Assembly (NCBI RefSeq): GCF_023078275.1
Contig: NC_062983.1
Location: 5,697,001-5,761,000, forward strand
DNA length: 64,000 nucleotides
DNA from: Leguminivora glycinivorella
Taxonomy: Eukaryota; Arthropoda; Insecta; Lepidoptera; Tortricidae
Reading direction: 5' to 3'
The translations under genes were made by a program, and so were the position numbers. The number at the start of each line of letters is the position of its first letter. The first letter of the stretch is position 1. The notes beneath the pieces are model-generated. The model made no database searches and was not told the origin of the DNA. It saw only the letters and a program-made list of their open reading frames with translations. Below are positions 11,240-21,600 of this stretch, in pieces.

Positions 11240-12640
11240 TTAGTTAGGCTATAGACAGATAGCCTATATATAGTAGTAATAATATGTCTTTGACAGTGTT
11301 TATTTATTTATCGTCAGATGGCGCTGTCAATGAAGTAACAACTTCGTTACTGATGTTGTTGGCCTCGCTTTTAATGGTGGCTACAAGGCTCCAACGACGA
11401 CAGAAACTAAATACTTTTTCACCACACTACCAGGTAAATGCTCTCTTGATACCTACTTCAAAAACGAATGACAAAATTGCATTTTATCCACAAGCGTGCA
11501 AAGTAATTTCATACAAATATTAACTAGATGCCCCATTGTAGTTAAAATTAATGAATGTAGAATATAGAATTTTAAATGATAAATCGATCGAATATAAAGT
11601 GGCAGTAATTATTAGGTAGGTTCTCATTGATATTAAAAATGTAAAACCTGGGGTTTGTTGCAAGTTGCAAATAAACGTTAGTTTTAGGAGCGTCTATTGA
11701 TTACGTGACGAATTTAGGGTAGGTCATGCTGAATCTCATAAATCATATCAACATCTCACTTCGGGAACGATATTTTTTTCGAGCATATTACTTAATCATA
11801 TTAAGTATAATTATTACTTATATGTGTCTCTAGCGAACTTGGAAGAATTATTAAAATATATAAATATTTTACGGACGAATATATAGCAAAATCTGTCACC
11901 CTTTTTATGTACCTACTTACCTACACATATATTATTATATTAACATGTAAGTAAAAAGTCATAATCATCATGTGTAGCAAATAGCGAAATTCGGTTAATA
12001 CCGAAATTTATGCCAATATTTATTAGCTCTCTCTTACGTCAGATAAATGAAGGAGAGGGGTCAAGGTAAATCTCACCATGGGGAGAGGGAGTTCAAATTT
12101 CACGTAATTCATGGACGCCCCCTTACAGGCACAGTTGGGTGAAACGATATACATAATTAAAATTAATCTAGATATCATAGAATTATAAATGCTACATGGA
12201 TTTTATCAAAAACTAAATTAAAATGGTAGTTTACACGCGATATTCGCCTCAGAATTTTTTGTCTATCGTCAACTGTGTAAGTTGGAGGTATTTATAGTAC
12301 ATTACATCAGAGGCCGGGAAAATGAGGATTTCCGGCCAAGTGGGTACCTATATACGGCCGAGCGAGCGTGCGAGCGAGGCCGGATAGGGATACGAGGCCG
12401 GGAATCCGTTTTCACGCCGAGGCATGTATAGTGCTTTTCTCAAACATACAATGAAATAAAAAAAAATGCTCTAAAGGACAATATTTTATAAAACAAAGTT
12501 ACTTTGCAGGCCTAGGCCTGAAAAATAATATGAAATCCCTTTACAGTCCTCTCGAGTTGTTGCGCCCAAAAAGCGATACTTCCCAGCCCATTTTAAGGAA
12601 CGTAAAGACAATATTTCATTGCATGTTTGAGAAAAGATAC
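11240..12640. other. No gene seen
   Basis: Includes a short segment (11415-11540) shared with 37430-37545 and a locally GC-richer patch at 12310-12420 with GGCCGAGCGAGCG and GAGCGAGGCCGG motifs. No supported exon. Confidence 0.45.
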
Positions 12641-12641
12641 T

Positions 12642-12871
12642 TTTCAGTACAGATGGTGTTTTTTTTACGCACTAGTGCGAGAAGTGGTTCATTATATGCC
12701 AGGTCGAAACTTCGGAGGCTCATCTGTACTGAAAAACGTCGTACGATACACGTGCGAAAAGGAAATTCGTAACTCGTGTCGATTTAAAACACTCCCTTCG
12801 GTCGTGTTTTAATTTATCGCCACTCGTTTCGAACTTCCTTTTTTACGCACTTGTATCGTAATGTACTATTA
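12642..12871 (+). repeat. Dispersed repeat B
   Basis: Reverse complement of 852-1071 with only scattered differences, including the inner TTTTCAGTACAGATGG inverted termini near 12642 and 12735. The repeat continues at 13800-13950 beyond the inserted hAT element, in more diverged form. Confidence 0.6.
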
Positions 12872-12961
12872 CAGCACATATGGCACTGTATTATCGCACT
12901 TGTTAGGTAATGAGCTCATTACGTAACTATGTCAAAAATTTAAATGGCCATACCTACGTAT

Positions 12962-13790
12962 CAGGGATGTAACGGAGCTCTGCTTCTGCTTCCGTTTCTG
13001 CGGAACTTCCGTTTTGTTTTACACATCCGCTTCGGTTCCGGTTCTGTTATTTTTCAAACGGAAGTTATAGCGGATGTTTAAACCTAGCGCGACGATGGGA
13101 CATGAGCGGCGTACATCAAAGACCACCAAGGTTTATGCCTGTCATTCGCTCATCTCTCCGCTGCCACGTGTTGCCATACTAAATATCAATCGCTTCATTC
13201 GATTTTCGCGCCAATATTTTGTCCTGTCCACCTAGTTCTGTAGCTAGTGAACAACTATTCAGTGGTGCAGGGCTTATATCTACGATCCCCTTAGAAGCAG
13301 ACTGCAGGAGGATGAAGCTGCCAAGCTTTTGTTTATTAAATACAATTTGCCTACTTCTTTTAGAATCACTTCATTTAATTTAAAAATTTAATTGTGTGCT
13401 AACAATCACACATATAACTTTAACTGATTAGTTTTGGATTTTATTATACCTAACGGGTAACTTTTCTTTCCGTTTCTAAAACCTTTTACGGCAAAAAAAA
13501 GGTTGATTATTCTTATGTGATTTTTAGTGAGTAAACAACTAAGGTGATTTTAATTTTTGGATTGTATTAAGTAATATTCCAAGCCAATTCTTAGTTCATA
13601 AACACCTAAAAGTTCTAGGTAATTTAGTTATTTTTGGTTTATGTAAAACCTATGTGGTATTTTTCTTTTCATTTTTAAGATCTATAAGTTCCGCTTCTGG
13701 TTCCGGTTCCGCTTCTGCTTCCGTTAAACTAAATTCAAAACTTCTGCTTCCGCTTCCGCTTCCGTTAAAAGCACTTCCGTTACATCCCTG
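12962..13790. mobile_element. Non-autonomous hAT element with 8-bp target duplication
   Basis: The 829-bp element begins CAGGGATGTAACGGA and ends TCCGTTACATCCCTG, a perfect 15-bp terminal inverted repeat. It is flanked by exact 8-bp direct repeats CTACGTAT (12954-12961 and 13791-13798). CAGGG ends plus an 8-bp duplication are diagnostic of hAT insertion. The subterminal zones are rich in CTTCCG or CGGAAG hexamers in both directions, as expected of transposase-binding repeats. No transposase frame. Confidence 0.85.
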
Positions 13791-13959
13791 CTACGTATGT
13801 ACTGTAAAACGTTGTACGATACATGTGCGAATAAGTCACTCGCAACTCGTGACGATTTAGAACACTCTACGTTCGTGTTTTAATTTACCGCCATTCGTTT
13901 CGAATTTCTTATTTATCGCACTTGTATCGTAATATACTATTTCAGTAGGTACATATGGT

Positions 13960-14189
13960 CACAGTATAATAAAGAGTATTATCATACAGTATGGCCACTC
14001 CCGCTCCCCGCTGAAAGTGCCGCCCACCCCCTCTCGGTTACCTCACAGTTACCGTCTGTCAAAAACGCGAACAGTCGACCTGTCATATGTCACTCATACA
14101 AGCATAGTACGCGTTCACCTACACGAGCTTACACTGTGTGCTAGGAACGCGCCTCTTACATATATTTAATCGCCAGTGTCCGAGGTGTG
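13960..14189 (+). mobile_element. 230-bp element C with 7-bp target duplication
   Basis: It begins CACAGTATAATAAAGAGTA and ends TCCGAGGTGTG. Exact 7-bp repeats ATATGGT flank it (13953-13959 and 14190-14196). A second copy of the same 230-bp length, inverted, is at 35775-36004 with its own 7-bp duplication, and a third, truncated copy is at 37972-38175. No ORF; the ends are CAC...GTG. The superfamily is not clear to me. Confidence 0.75.
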
Positions 14190-14526
14190 ATATGGTGCTA
14201 CTTTATCGCACAAGTACGAAAAGTGGCACTTTATGGGCCTATGTCGAAACTTTAAAGTGCCACAACAAAAATCTTACCTACCTCGGTTGTGTTGTAATAC
14301 AGAGAACAAGAAAAAAAACCTGCCAAGTGCGAGTCGGACTCGCCCACCGGGGGTTCCGTATCCATCCAAACTTTCAATAGTTAAAATAATCACATGTTTC
14401 TCATAATATTACTCTAAAGACTTGACTAGAAGTATAGTTATTACTCGTAATGAGCATTATTGTGTATAGCGTAGCGCCATCTCTCGGTGTATTCGCTAAC
14501 TAATTTGCGCGTCCAGCCGGCGTATT

Positions 14527-14578
14527 ATGCTTCTAATTTTATCACATATCCACGTGGATAAAGCATCCGTCACGCTTT
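14527..14578 (+). repeat. Left inverted repeat flanking the LINE
   Basis: About 52 bp (AATTTTATCAC, TATCCACGTGGATAA) whose reverse complement is at 17391-17442. The pair brackets the LINE, suggesting a DNA transposon or foldback element into which the LINE inserted. Confidence 0.6.
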
Positions 14579-14589
14579 GGCAGGTATGT

Positions 14590-17385
14590 AAGGCCTGTCG
14601 GAGGAAATGCACTTTGAGGCCTGTGGGATCGAGGTCGTCGGTGCCGATGTCATCGTTGTATGCATCTACAGGCCCCCAAGCGGTGATGTACAGTTATATT
14701 TCTCTAAGTTGACAGAACTACTTAATTTAAGTATAATGAAAAACTACAATGTTATTATCGTTGGCGACATTAATATAAATTTATTTAATAATTGTACTAT
14801 ATCCAAAACGTTGAGTGATACCATTAAACTGTTCGGTCTTCGCCAACTAATTAACGCACCTACTAGAATTACTAAATCCTCTAGCAGTTGTATAGACCAT
14901 GTATTTACAAATATGCCTAAAATAAATATAAAAAATGTATCATGTATCGAGCTGAATTTATCTGACCATTTATGTACAAATGTAAGCATTCAAACCCAGT
15001 CATATTACTCGTGCAATAAACACACGCTTAAGCGAAACTTCGCAAAAACAAATGTCGAAAATTTCATTGCTAACCTTAACCTGTATGATTGGAATACAAT
15101 TCAACAAAAATGTATTTGCCCAGGCGAAAAAATTGACTTGGTACTAAATGTAATTAAACATTATTTTAACATTTGTTTTCCTCTTAGAAAACAATTAGTG
15201 AGACCAAATGTAAGTGGTTGGGTCGACGACACAATCAAACAGTTACGTCACCAAATTCGCAAACTCAAATTTAAAATCCAACAAAGCCCTAATGACACCG
15301 AATTATATTCCAACTTACAAAACACTGAATCATTGTACTGGACAACCTTAAAAAGTGCAAGAAGCGACTACTTAAATAGCCAAATATCAAAATCCAATGA
15401 AAATATGTGTCGTGACATATGGCGAGTAATAGCATCAGAAACTTGTAAAAATAAAAACAAGAAAAACAGCGCTATTAACTTGTTTGTTTTGAAATCAGCT
15501 GATCGGTGCGCCGCGTCCGCCGCATCCCAACTAAACCGGTATTACATCAACGCAAATAGCAATAATAAACAGCCGTGCGTTCGGTCTGCGCTTAATTACT
15601 TATCTAACTACCTACCCATATCAATACCTAATTTCCAGTTCGAACCTTTCACCCTTGCCGATATCACAAAAGCCTTTAAAAAAATAAAACGCAAGGACTC
15701 TAAAGATATCAATGATATGACGACGCGCATACTTGACCTCTTACCACCTATTATTGTATCACTGCTTCTTGTCTTATTTAATGAATGTATCGCAAACGGT
15801 GTATACCCTGACTCATTAAAGCAAATTAAGGTTCAACCCGTATACAAGGGTAAAGGAAACACAGATTTGGAAAAATGCTATCGTCCAATATCACTGATAC
15901 CGATTATCTCTAAGGTATTTGAGTCCCTCATTAGCTCAAGACTTATGGGATACTTTTCAAATAATAACTTACTTAGTAAACAGCAGTATGCATATCAACC
16001 GCGCCTATCGACAGCTGACGCGACGCGGGACGTCGTTGCGCGGGTGCTGACGCATCTCGAGGGCGGGCGACAGGTGGCCGCAATATTCTGCGATCTGTCG
16101 CGTGCCTTCGAAATGGTTGACCATGCCCTACTGCTGGAGAAGCTGTCGCGTTATGGAATAAACGGACTCTTCCTTGAAACGATTCGATCTTTCCTTACAA
16201 ACAGGAAACAGCGCACATTCGTACTTGATTCTAAATCAGATCTGGAGTCTATTGGGAACTGCGCTGTCCCTCAAGGTTCTGTAACGGGAAATAACTTATT
16301 TTTAATCTTAGTAAATGACATCTCCGCGGCTTGCCCTGAGCTCGAGCTTATAACCTTTGCGGATGACACCTGTGTACTGGTAAATGCCGACAGCTTTGAA
16401 CAATTAAACATTAAGTTGAATGACGCGATAAAACAAATACATTGTTGGTTTGAAGCAAACGGGATGATGCTAAATATCGAAAAAACATATATAATGCACT
16501 TTCAACTGAGAAAAAACGATAAAGAGCTTAACATACTTCTAGACAACGTTCAGGTGCCACAGGTAAATGAAGTTAGGTACTTGGGCTGCACGCTGGACGC
16601 CGGCCTCACGTGGGCGCCTCACATCGATACCATGTGTGACAAACTCGCATCAGCGTGCTATGCCCTATCCAGACTCGCGCCTAGCCTTTCACGCATAAAC
16701 CTACTTAAGGCATACTATGGATACTTCCATTCAATCCTTACGCAAAATGTAGACCTGTGGGGTCTGGCGGCAGACCGTGATCGAGCCTTTAAAATACAAA
16801 AGCGCGCAGTGCGGATCATATCAGGAAAACGCTACGATCATCCTGCCAAAGAACTATTCAAAGAACTAAAAATACCTACGCTTCCAAGTGTTTTTGTCCT
16901 CACTGCGTGTAGGTATATAAGGGCAAACGTACACAACTATGTCTCCTCTGCTACACGAGATAGAAGCACGCGACGGAGACCCCGTCTGGTCGTCCCACAG
17001 TATAAACTCGCTAAAACTAAAAAGTCACTCGCTGTCATTGGGGCTAAATTATACAACGCGCTTCCCACCGAAATTATCGAATTGAACGATTCATTATTCG
17101 ATAAAAAACTCAAATCGCTATTAATTGAACTGGCGTGTTATAACATAGACGAATTCATGAATAGAGAAGTGGCCAACCCAACCACAAAAAAATATTAAAA
17201 TTAAAGTTCATAATTCATATAAATAGTTAATAATAAAACTGTATAATGTATATTTTTATCATGTGAAATGTACTAATACTGATTTACTTAAGCTTAGATT
17301 ATTGTATTTATACTTACTTATAAAAAATGACGTGTAAAATATCATATTTTATCAATAAAAAATCTGAATCTGAATCTGAATCTGT
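14590..17385 (+). mobile_element. 5'-truncated LINE (Jockey/CR1-like)
   Basis: It runs from the truncated endonuclease coding region, through a complete reverse transcriptase frame and a short 3' UTR, to a (TGAATC)n tail at 17361-17385. Such simple-repeat tails are used by CR1/Jockey-group LINEs. It sits between the inverted repeats 14527-14578 and 17391-17442. Confidence 0.75.
14607..17198 (+). CDS. LINE ORF2: partial endonuclease and reverse transcriptase
   Basis: An 863-codon uninterrupted frame. Residues 1-125 are the C-terminal half of an APE-type endonuclease (VICIYRP-like block at 17-23, GDININ at 53-58, SDH at 119-121). Residues from about 340 to 650 form the reverse transcriptase: YRPISLIPIISK, the DLSRAFEMVDH block carrying the first catalytic Asp, PQGSVTG, and the catalytic FADD box at 584-587. 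The C-terminal part contains the usual LINE tail (AKLYNALPTEI). An in-frame stop lies six codons upstream of the ATG and the first half of the endonuclease is missing, so this is a 5'-truncated copy with an otherwise open frame, suggesting recent insertion. The ATG is internal to the original ORF. Confidence 0.85.
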   Translation: MHFEACGIEVVGADVIVVCIYRPPSGDVQLYFSKLTELLNLSIMKNYNVIIVGDININLFNNCTISKTLSDTIKLFGLRQLINAPTRITKSSSSCIDHVFTNMPKINIKNVSCIELNLSDHLCTNVSIQTQSYYSCNKHTLKRNFAKTNVENFIANLNLYDWNTIQQKCICPGEKIDLVLNVIKHYFNICFPLRKQLVRPNVSGWVDDTIKQLRHQIRKLKFKIQQSPNDTELYSNLQNTESLYWTTLKSARSDYLNSQISKSNENMCRDIWRVIASETCKNKNKKNSAINLFVLKSADRCAASAASQLNRYYINANSNNKQPCVRSALNYLSNYLPISIPNFQFEPFTLADITKAFKKIKRKDSKDINDMTTRILDLLPPIIVSLLLVLFNECIANGVYPDSLKQIKVQPVYKGKGNTDLEKCYRPISLIPIISKVFESLISSRLMGYFSNNNLLSKQQYAYQPRLSTADATRDVVARVLTHLEGGRQVAAIFCDLSRAFEMVDHALLLEKLSRYGINGLFLETIRSFLTNRKQRTFVLDSKSDLESIGNCAVPQGSVTGNNLFLILVNDISAACPELELITFADDTCVLVNADSFEQLNIKLNDAIKQIHCWFEANGMMLNIEKTYIMHFQLRKNDKELNILLDNVQVPQVNEVRYLGCTLDAGLTWAPHIDTMCDKLASACYALSRLAPSLSRINLLKAYYGYFHSILTQNVDLWGLAADRDRAFKIQKRAVRIISGKRYDHPAKELFKELKIPTLPSVFVLTACRYIRANVHNYVSSATRDRSTRRRPRLVVPQYKLAKTKKSLAVIGAKLYNALPTEIIELNDSLFDKKLKSLLIELACYNIDEFMNREVANPTTKKY

Positions 17386-17390
17386 CAGTG

Positions 17391-17442
17391 TGAGAGTGAC
17401 AGATGTCTTATCCACGTGGATAAGTGATAAAATTGGAAGCAT
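17391..17442 (-). repeat. Right inverted repeat flanking the LINE
   Basis: Reverse complement of 14527-14578 with a handful of mismatches; it contains the same palindromic TATCCACGTGGATA core. Confidence 0.6.
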
Positions 17443-17739
17443 ATATGATACGTTGGCAGGCAGGCAATTATGGTCGCGCGATAAATGATAAAATAGCAGG
17501 TCGTCCCTATGGCACTATTTGTAACCGGGAGCGGTATTTTTTTCTATTTTCGTTCAAAATTCGTTTTTTTCCACAACCAAAAAAATTTAAAAATAGTTTT
17601 GAATTTGAGCTCTTTCTAACAATACCCCACTTGACCTAGTAACTTAACATTTACAATTTGGTTGGCCATTTCTACAATGAATATTGATAAATAAATAAAA
17701 AATAGGTACTTTTAATTTGTAAAGGTTAACAATGTTTAC

Positions 17740-17965
17740 ATACATACAATCACGCCTGTATCCCATAAAGGGGTAGGCAGAACACATGAAACTACTAAAG
17801 CTTCAGTGCCACTCTTGGCAAATAAGGGGTTGAAAGAAAACGAAACTGTGACATTGCAGTGACAGGTTGCCAGCCTCTCGCCTACGCCACAATTTAACCC
17901 ATATCCCATAGTCGCCTTCTACGACACCCACGGGAAGAAAGGGGGTGGTGAAATTCTTAACCCGT
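17740..17965 (+). repeat. Dispersed repeat D (CACGCCTGTATCCCATAAAG)
   Basis: Recurs in reverse complement at 41775-41930 and as a short piece at 313-360. Shared blocks include GCAGAACACATGAAACTACT, GTGACAGGTTGCCAGCC and TCTCGCCTACGCC. I recognise it as common in Lepidoptera; no ORF. Confidence 0.55.
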
Positions 17966-18207
17966 CACCACACAGGTGTTTATATCATAAATTATAACTA
18001 ATTCCAAATTTCAAATCGATAGCATAAGTAGTTCTCGAGATATTTATTAATGTGACAGACAGACAGACAGACGGACAGAGCGTCGTCCCTGAACTCGCAT
18101 GCGTAGTACCTACGCGTGTTCAAACCAACGAGCGATTTTTGGTCGGCGAAAGCCGAACCGCGACGATAGGTTTGGGGAGACCCTTAGCTTGGTGGTTTCT
18201 GCTTTTT

Positions 18208-18249
18208 TAACCCCCGACGCAAAAACGACGGGGTGTTATAAGTTTGACG

Positions 18250-18288
<39 letters not shown>

Positions 18289-18475
18289 TTGTGTGTGTGT
18301 CTGTCTGTGGCATCGTAGCTCCCCAACGGATGAACCGATTTAGATTTCGTTTTTTTGTTCAAAAGCTGAGTTAGTCGGGAGTGTTCTTATCCATGTTTCA
18401 TGAAAATCGGTCCACTATGTCGCGGTCGGGGGTTTTTTCAAAATTTTAATTTTGTGGTCAGGTTATTATGACAAT
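18208..18475 (+). mobile_element. TCTG-rich dispersed repeat, directly upstream of pickpocket exon 1
   Basis: A copy of the family at 2990 in plus orientation. It ends about 20 bp before the acceptor of the first coding exon; an inverted copy follows the exon at 18645-18870. Confidence 0.75.
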
Positions 18476-18491
18476 AATTATTACATTACAG

Positions 18492-18612
18492 ATTTCGGGT
18501 CATGGAAAAGTTCAATGGGAGAAGCCCGTGGTGGAAGACATACAGAAAATCTAAGAACCATCCAAAACAACGACTAAGTATGGAGATGGTCATTCGCAAG
18601 AGCTTCGTACAG
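18492..18612 (+). CDS. Pickpocket exon 1 (start codon)
   Basis: The acceptor ATTACAG precedes 10 bp of 5' UTR and ATG at 18502. It encodes residues 1-37, a basic cytosolic N-terminus ending RKSFVQ, and a GTGAAA donor follows in phase 0. It is weaker evidence than the other exons because N-termini are poorly conserved, but the junction gives KSFVQVLRDYVQHCS, which matches the family layout. The exon lies between inverted copies of the TCTG repeat. Confidence 0.75.
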
Positions 18613-21600
18613 GTGAAATACACCGAGGTTTGGACGCAACGAAATGAAACAAAAATTTTGAAAAAACTCCGACATAGTGGACCGATTTTCATGCAATATG
18701 GCTAAGAACACTCCTGACTAACTCGGCCTTCAAACAAAAAAAATAATAAATCGTTTCATCCGTCCAGGAGCTACAATGTCACAGACAGACACACACTCAA
18801 ACAGACAGACAGACAGACAGACACGTCAAACTTATAACACCCCATCGTTTTTGCGTCGGGGGTTAAAAATCGTCCAAAACGGTTTCATTTAAATAAATTT
18901 TCAGTAAGTAAATGTGCACGCAGGAAATTGCAAAACATTGTGTCTAACTCAGGGCGTTAGTGCGTTTTCACATAATCCGATCCGATATCGGATGTCGGAA
19001 GGATTTCAAAGGCAAAAATCAAAGATCGTCCTTAATGTATATAGGATATCGGTCCTACATTTTAGGGAAGTGGCCGATAGAAAGAGACAAAAATTAGGTA
19101 CAGTTCAAAAATCACGTCAATTCATCGATCCGTATTGCCGTAAGAGACGGACAAACAAACAGACACGCACACTTTCCCATTTATAATATTAGTATGAATG
19201 ATGTCAAAGAGTATTGAATCACTATGATGTGTTTGACAGGTGCTACGAGATTACGTTCAGCACTGCTCCCTCGTGGGGTTTAAGCAGGTGTGCGAACGGG
19301 ACATCCCTATCAGGCATCGGTAAGGATTCTATTTTTTTTAATAATGGTCAGGAATAGAATAAAATTGGACCTCCTTTAATCCGGACGGTCAAAAAAAGGA
19401 CCGGAAACGGATTAAAGAGATTGTCAATATCGGCATAATCGCTTGTCTTAATTAAATTATTTTATATCTAAACCTAATAGAGGCCCCTTCCCTACCGATT
19501 TAACCCAGATACACCTAAAACTATTTTTTTGCTGACTCTGTATTGAGCTGTAGATATGTATTTATATAGTTCAAATTTGAAAAAGGAACAGGCGGTGTTA
19601 TAACACCTGGTCGGACCAAGTGGGTTAAGATGAAGAAGAAGCCTTTCTTTCGGTAAATGTCGCTAGGTTTCCCATGGATCCATATAAAAAAAAAATTAAG
19701 TGCCAGTTTTACTGATAAAATTTACTTTTTATGTGAAAATACATCCAAAAAACAATTTTTTTGGCGAAATTTGCTTGACGTCATATAAAATTTTATCTTT
19801 ATTTTATTGCCCTCAGAAATGCGTAGTTAAAATCTTTCGGTTCCCTCATGCTACACCGTGTATAGTGGCTCAGTTGGCAGGGCAGATGTCATAATCATTA
19901 GAACCTACGTCACATTTATTTTTTGATTTGAGTACTAGGAATTTAGAGCTGCGCTCTATCATAACCACAAAGTATGACGCCGGGATGTCCCGAAAGGATA
20001 TCCCGGGGAAAGAAGGGACATCCCGGGGAACCGAAGGGACATCCCGGGGAAAATATATATATATAAATAAATAAATAAATATTGGGGACACATGAAATAA
20101 AACTATGGAAACGGATTAAATCGCGTATAATGAATTTAAAATACATAGTTTTATTTCATAGTTTTCCATAGTTTTATTTCATGAGTAACTATCGCGGTAA
20201 CCGAAGACAATATTATTGGGGACACCTTACACAGATCAACTTAGCCCCAAACTAAGCAAAGCTTGTATTATGGGTGCTAGGCGACGATATACCTACTTAA
20301 ATAGATAAATACATACTTATATACATAGAAAACATCCATGACTCATCAGGAACAAATATCTGTGCTCATCACACAAATAAATGCCCTTACCGGGATTCGA
20401 ACCCACGATCGCGGCTTAGCAGGCAGGGTCACTACCGATTGAGCCAGACCGGTCGTATATAATTTTCCCGCAGAATCTTCTGGATCATCCTAACTGCCCT
20501 CACCTTCGGTGCCGTCATCTACATGCTACTCAACATATGGACGGCCACCCTCAGCAACCCCTTGCTGGTGACAATGGAGTCTTCCACGTACCCTATCGCC
20601 GAGATAGACTTTCCCGCCGTCGCTGTGTGCAATATTAACCGCATTAGCCTGAAGGCTGTTGGCAGGGCAGATGTCATAATCATTAACCTACGTCACATTT
20701 ATAATTTTCCCCTTTTTTTTTTATTTGAGTAGGTACTAGGAATTATGAGCTGCGCTCTATCATAACCACAAAGTATGACGCCGGGATGTCCCGGGGAAAG
20801 AAGGGACATCCCGGGGAACCGAAAGGACATCCCGGGGAACCGAAGGAACATCCCGGGGAAAATATATATATATATATATAATTTTCCCGCAGAATCTTCT
20901 GGATCATCCTAACTGCCCTCACCTTCGGTGCCGTCATCTACATGCTACTCAACATATGGACGGCCACCCTCAGCAACCCCTTGCTGGTGACAATGGAGTC
21001 TTCCACGTACCCTATCGCCGAGATAGACTTTCCCGCCGTCGCTGTGTGCAATATTAACCGCATTAGCCTGAAGGCTGTTAAGGGATTTGCGAAGGAAATG
21101 TAAGCAATTTCACTCTGTCCGATCTTATATTGAACTATACTAAAAGTGTGTGGTCTATTTTGTTTGTCCAACTTTCACGGCAAAACGGATTTTTTAAGTA
21201 GAGATAGTTGAAGGGATGGAGATTGACATAGGCTACTTTTTGTCTCTTTCTAACCCCACACTTGTAGTCTCTTTCTAACACCACCAATGTAGGCTGTAGA
21301 CTGCCTCCTCAGGAGACCTCACAGATGTCACAATAGATCAAGCAAACGTATCTACATAGCGTGTCAAATGAACGCAGTGACCGTCTTTATTCGCAGCTTG
21401 CAGCTTTAGGGCGTCAATTTTTGTAAGTCAACAAAAGCATAAGAAAATGCCTCGTTACGTGATATTAAATTGCAACAACACAAAAATTATGAACACTCAA
21501 GGGCCTGTGACATATTCAAAATCACAGGCAAGTAACAACTTGAACAACTTCAGTACAAAACTGACACGCTCGGCCCCTATAACAAATCCTAGATAAACTT

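Noticed and set aside
12530..12812. Short ORFs over repeat B
   Set aside because: They lie in a dispersed repeat whose other copies do not preserve the frames.
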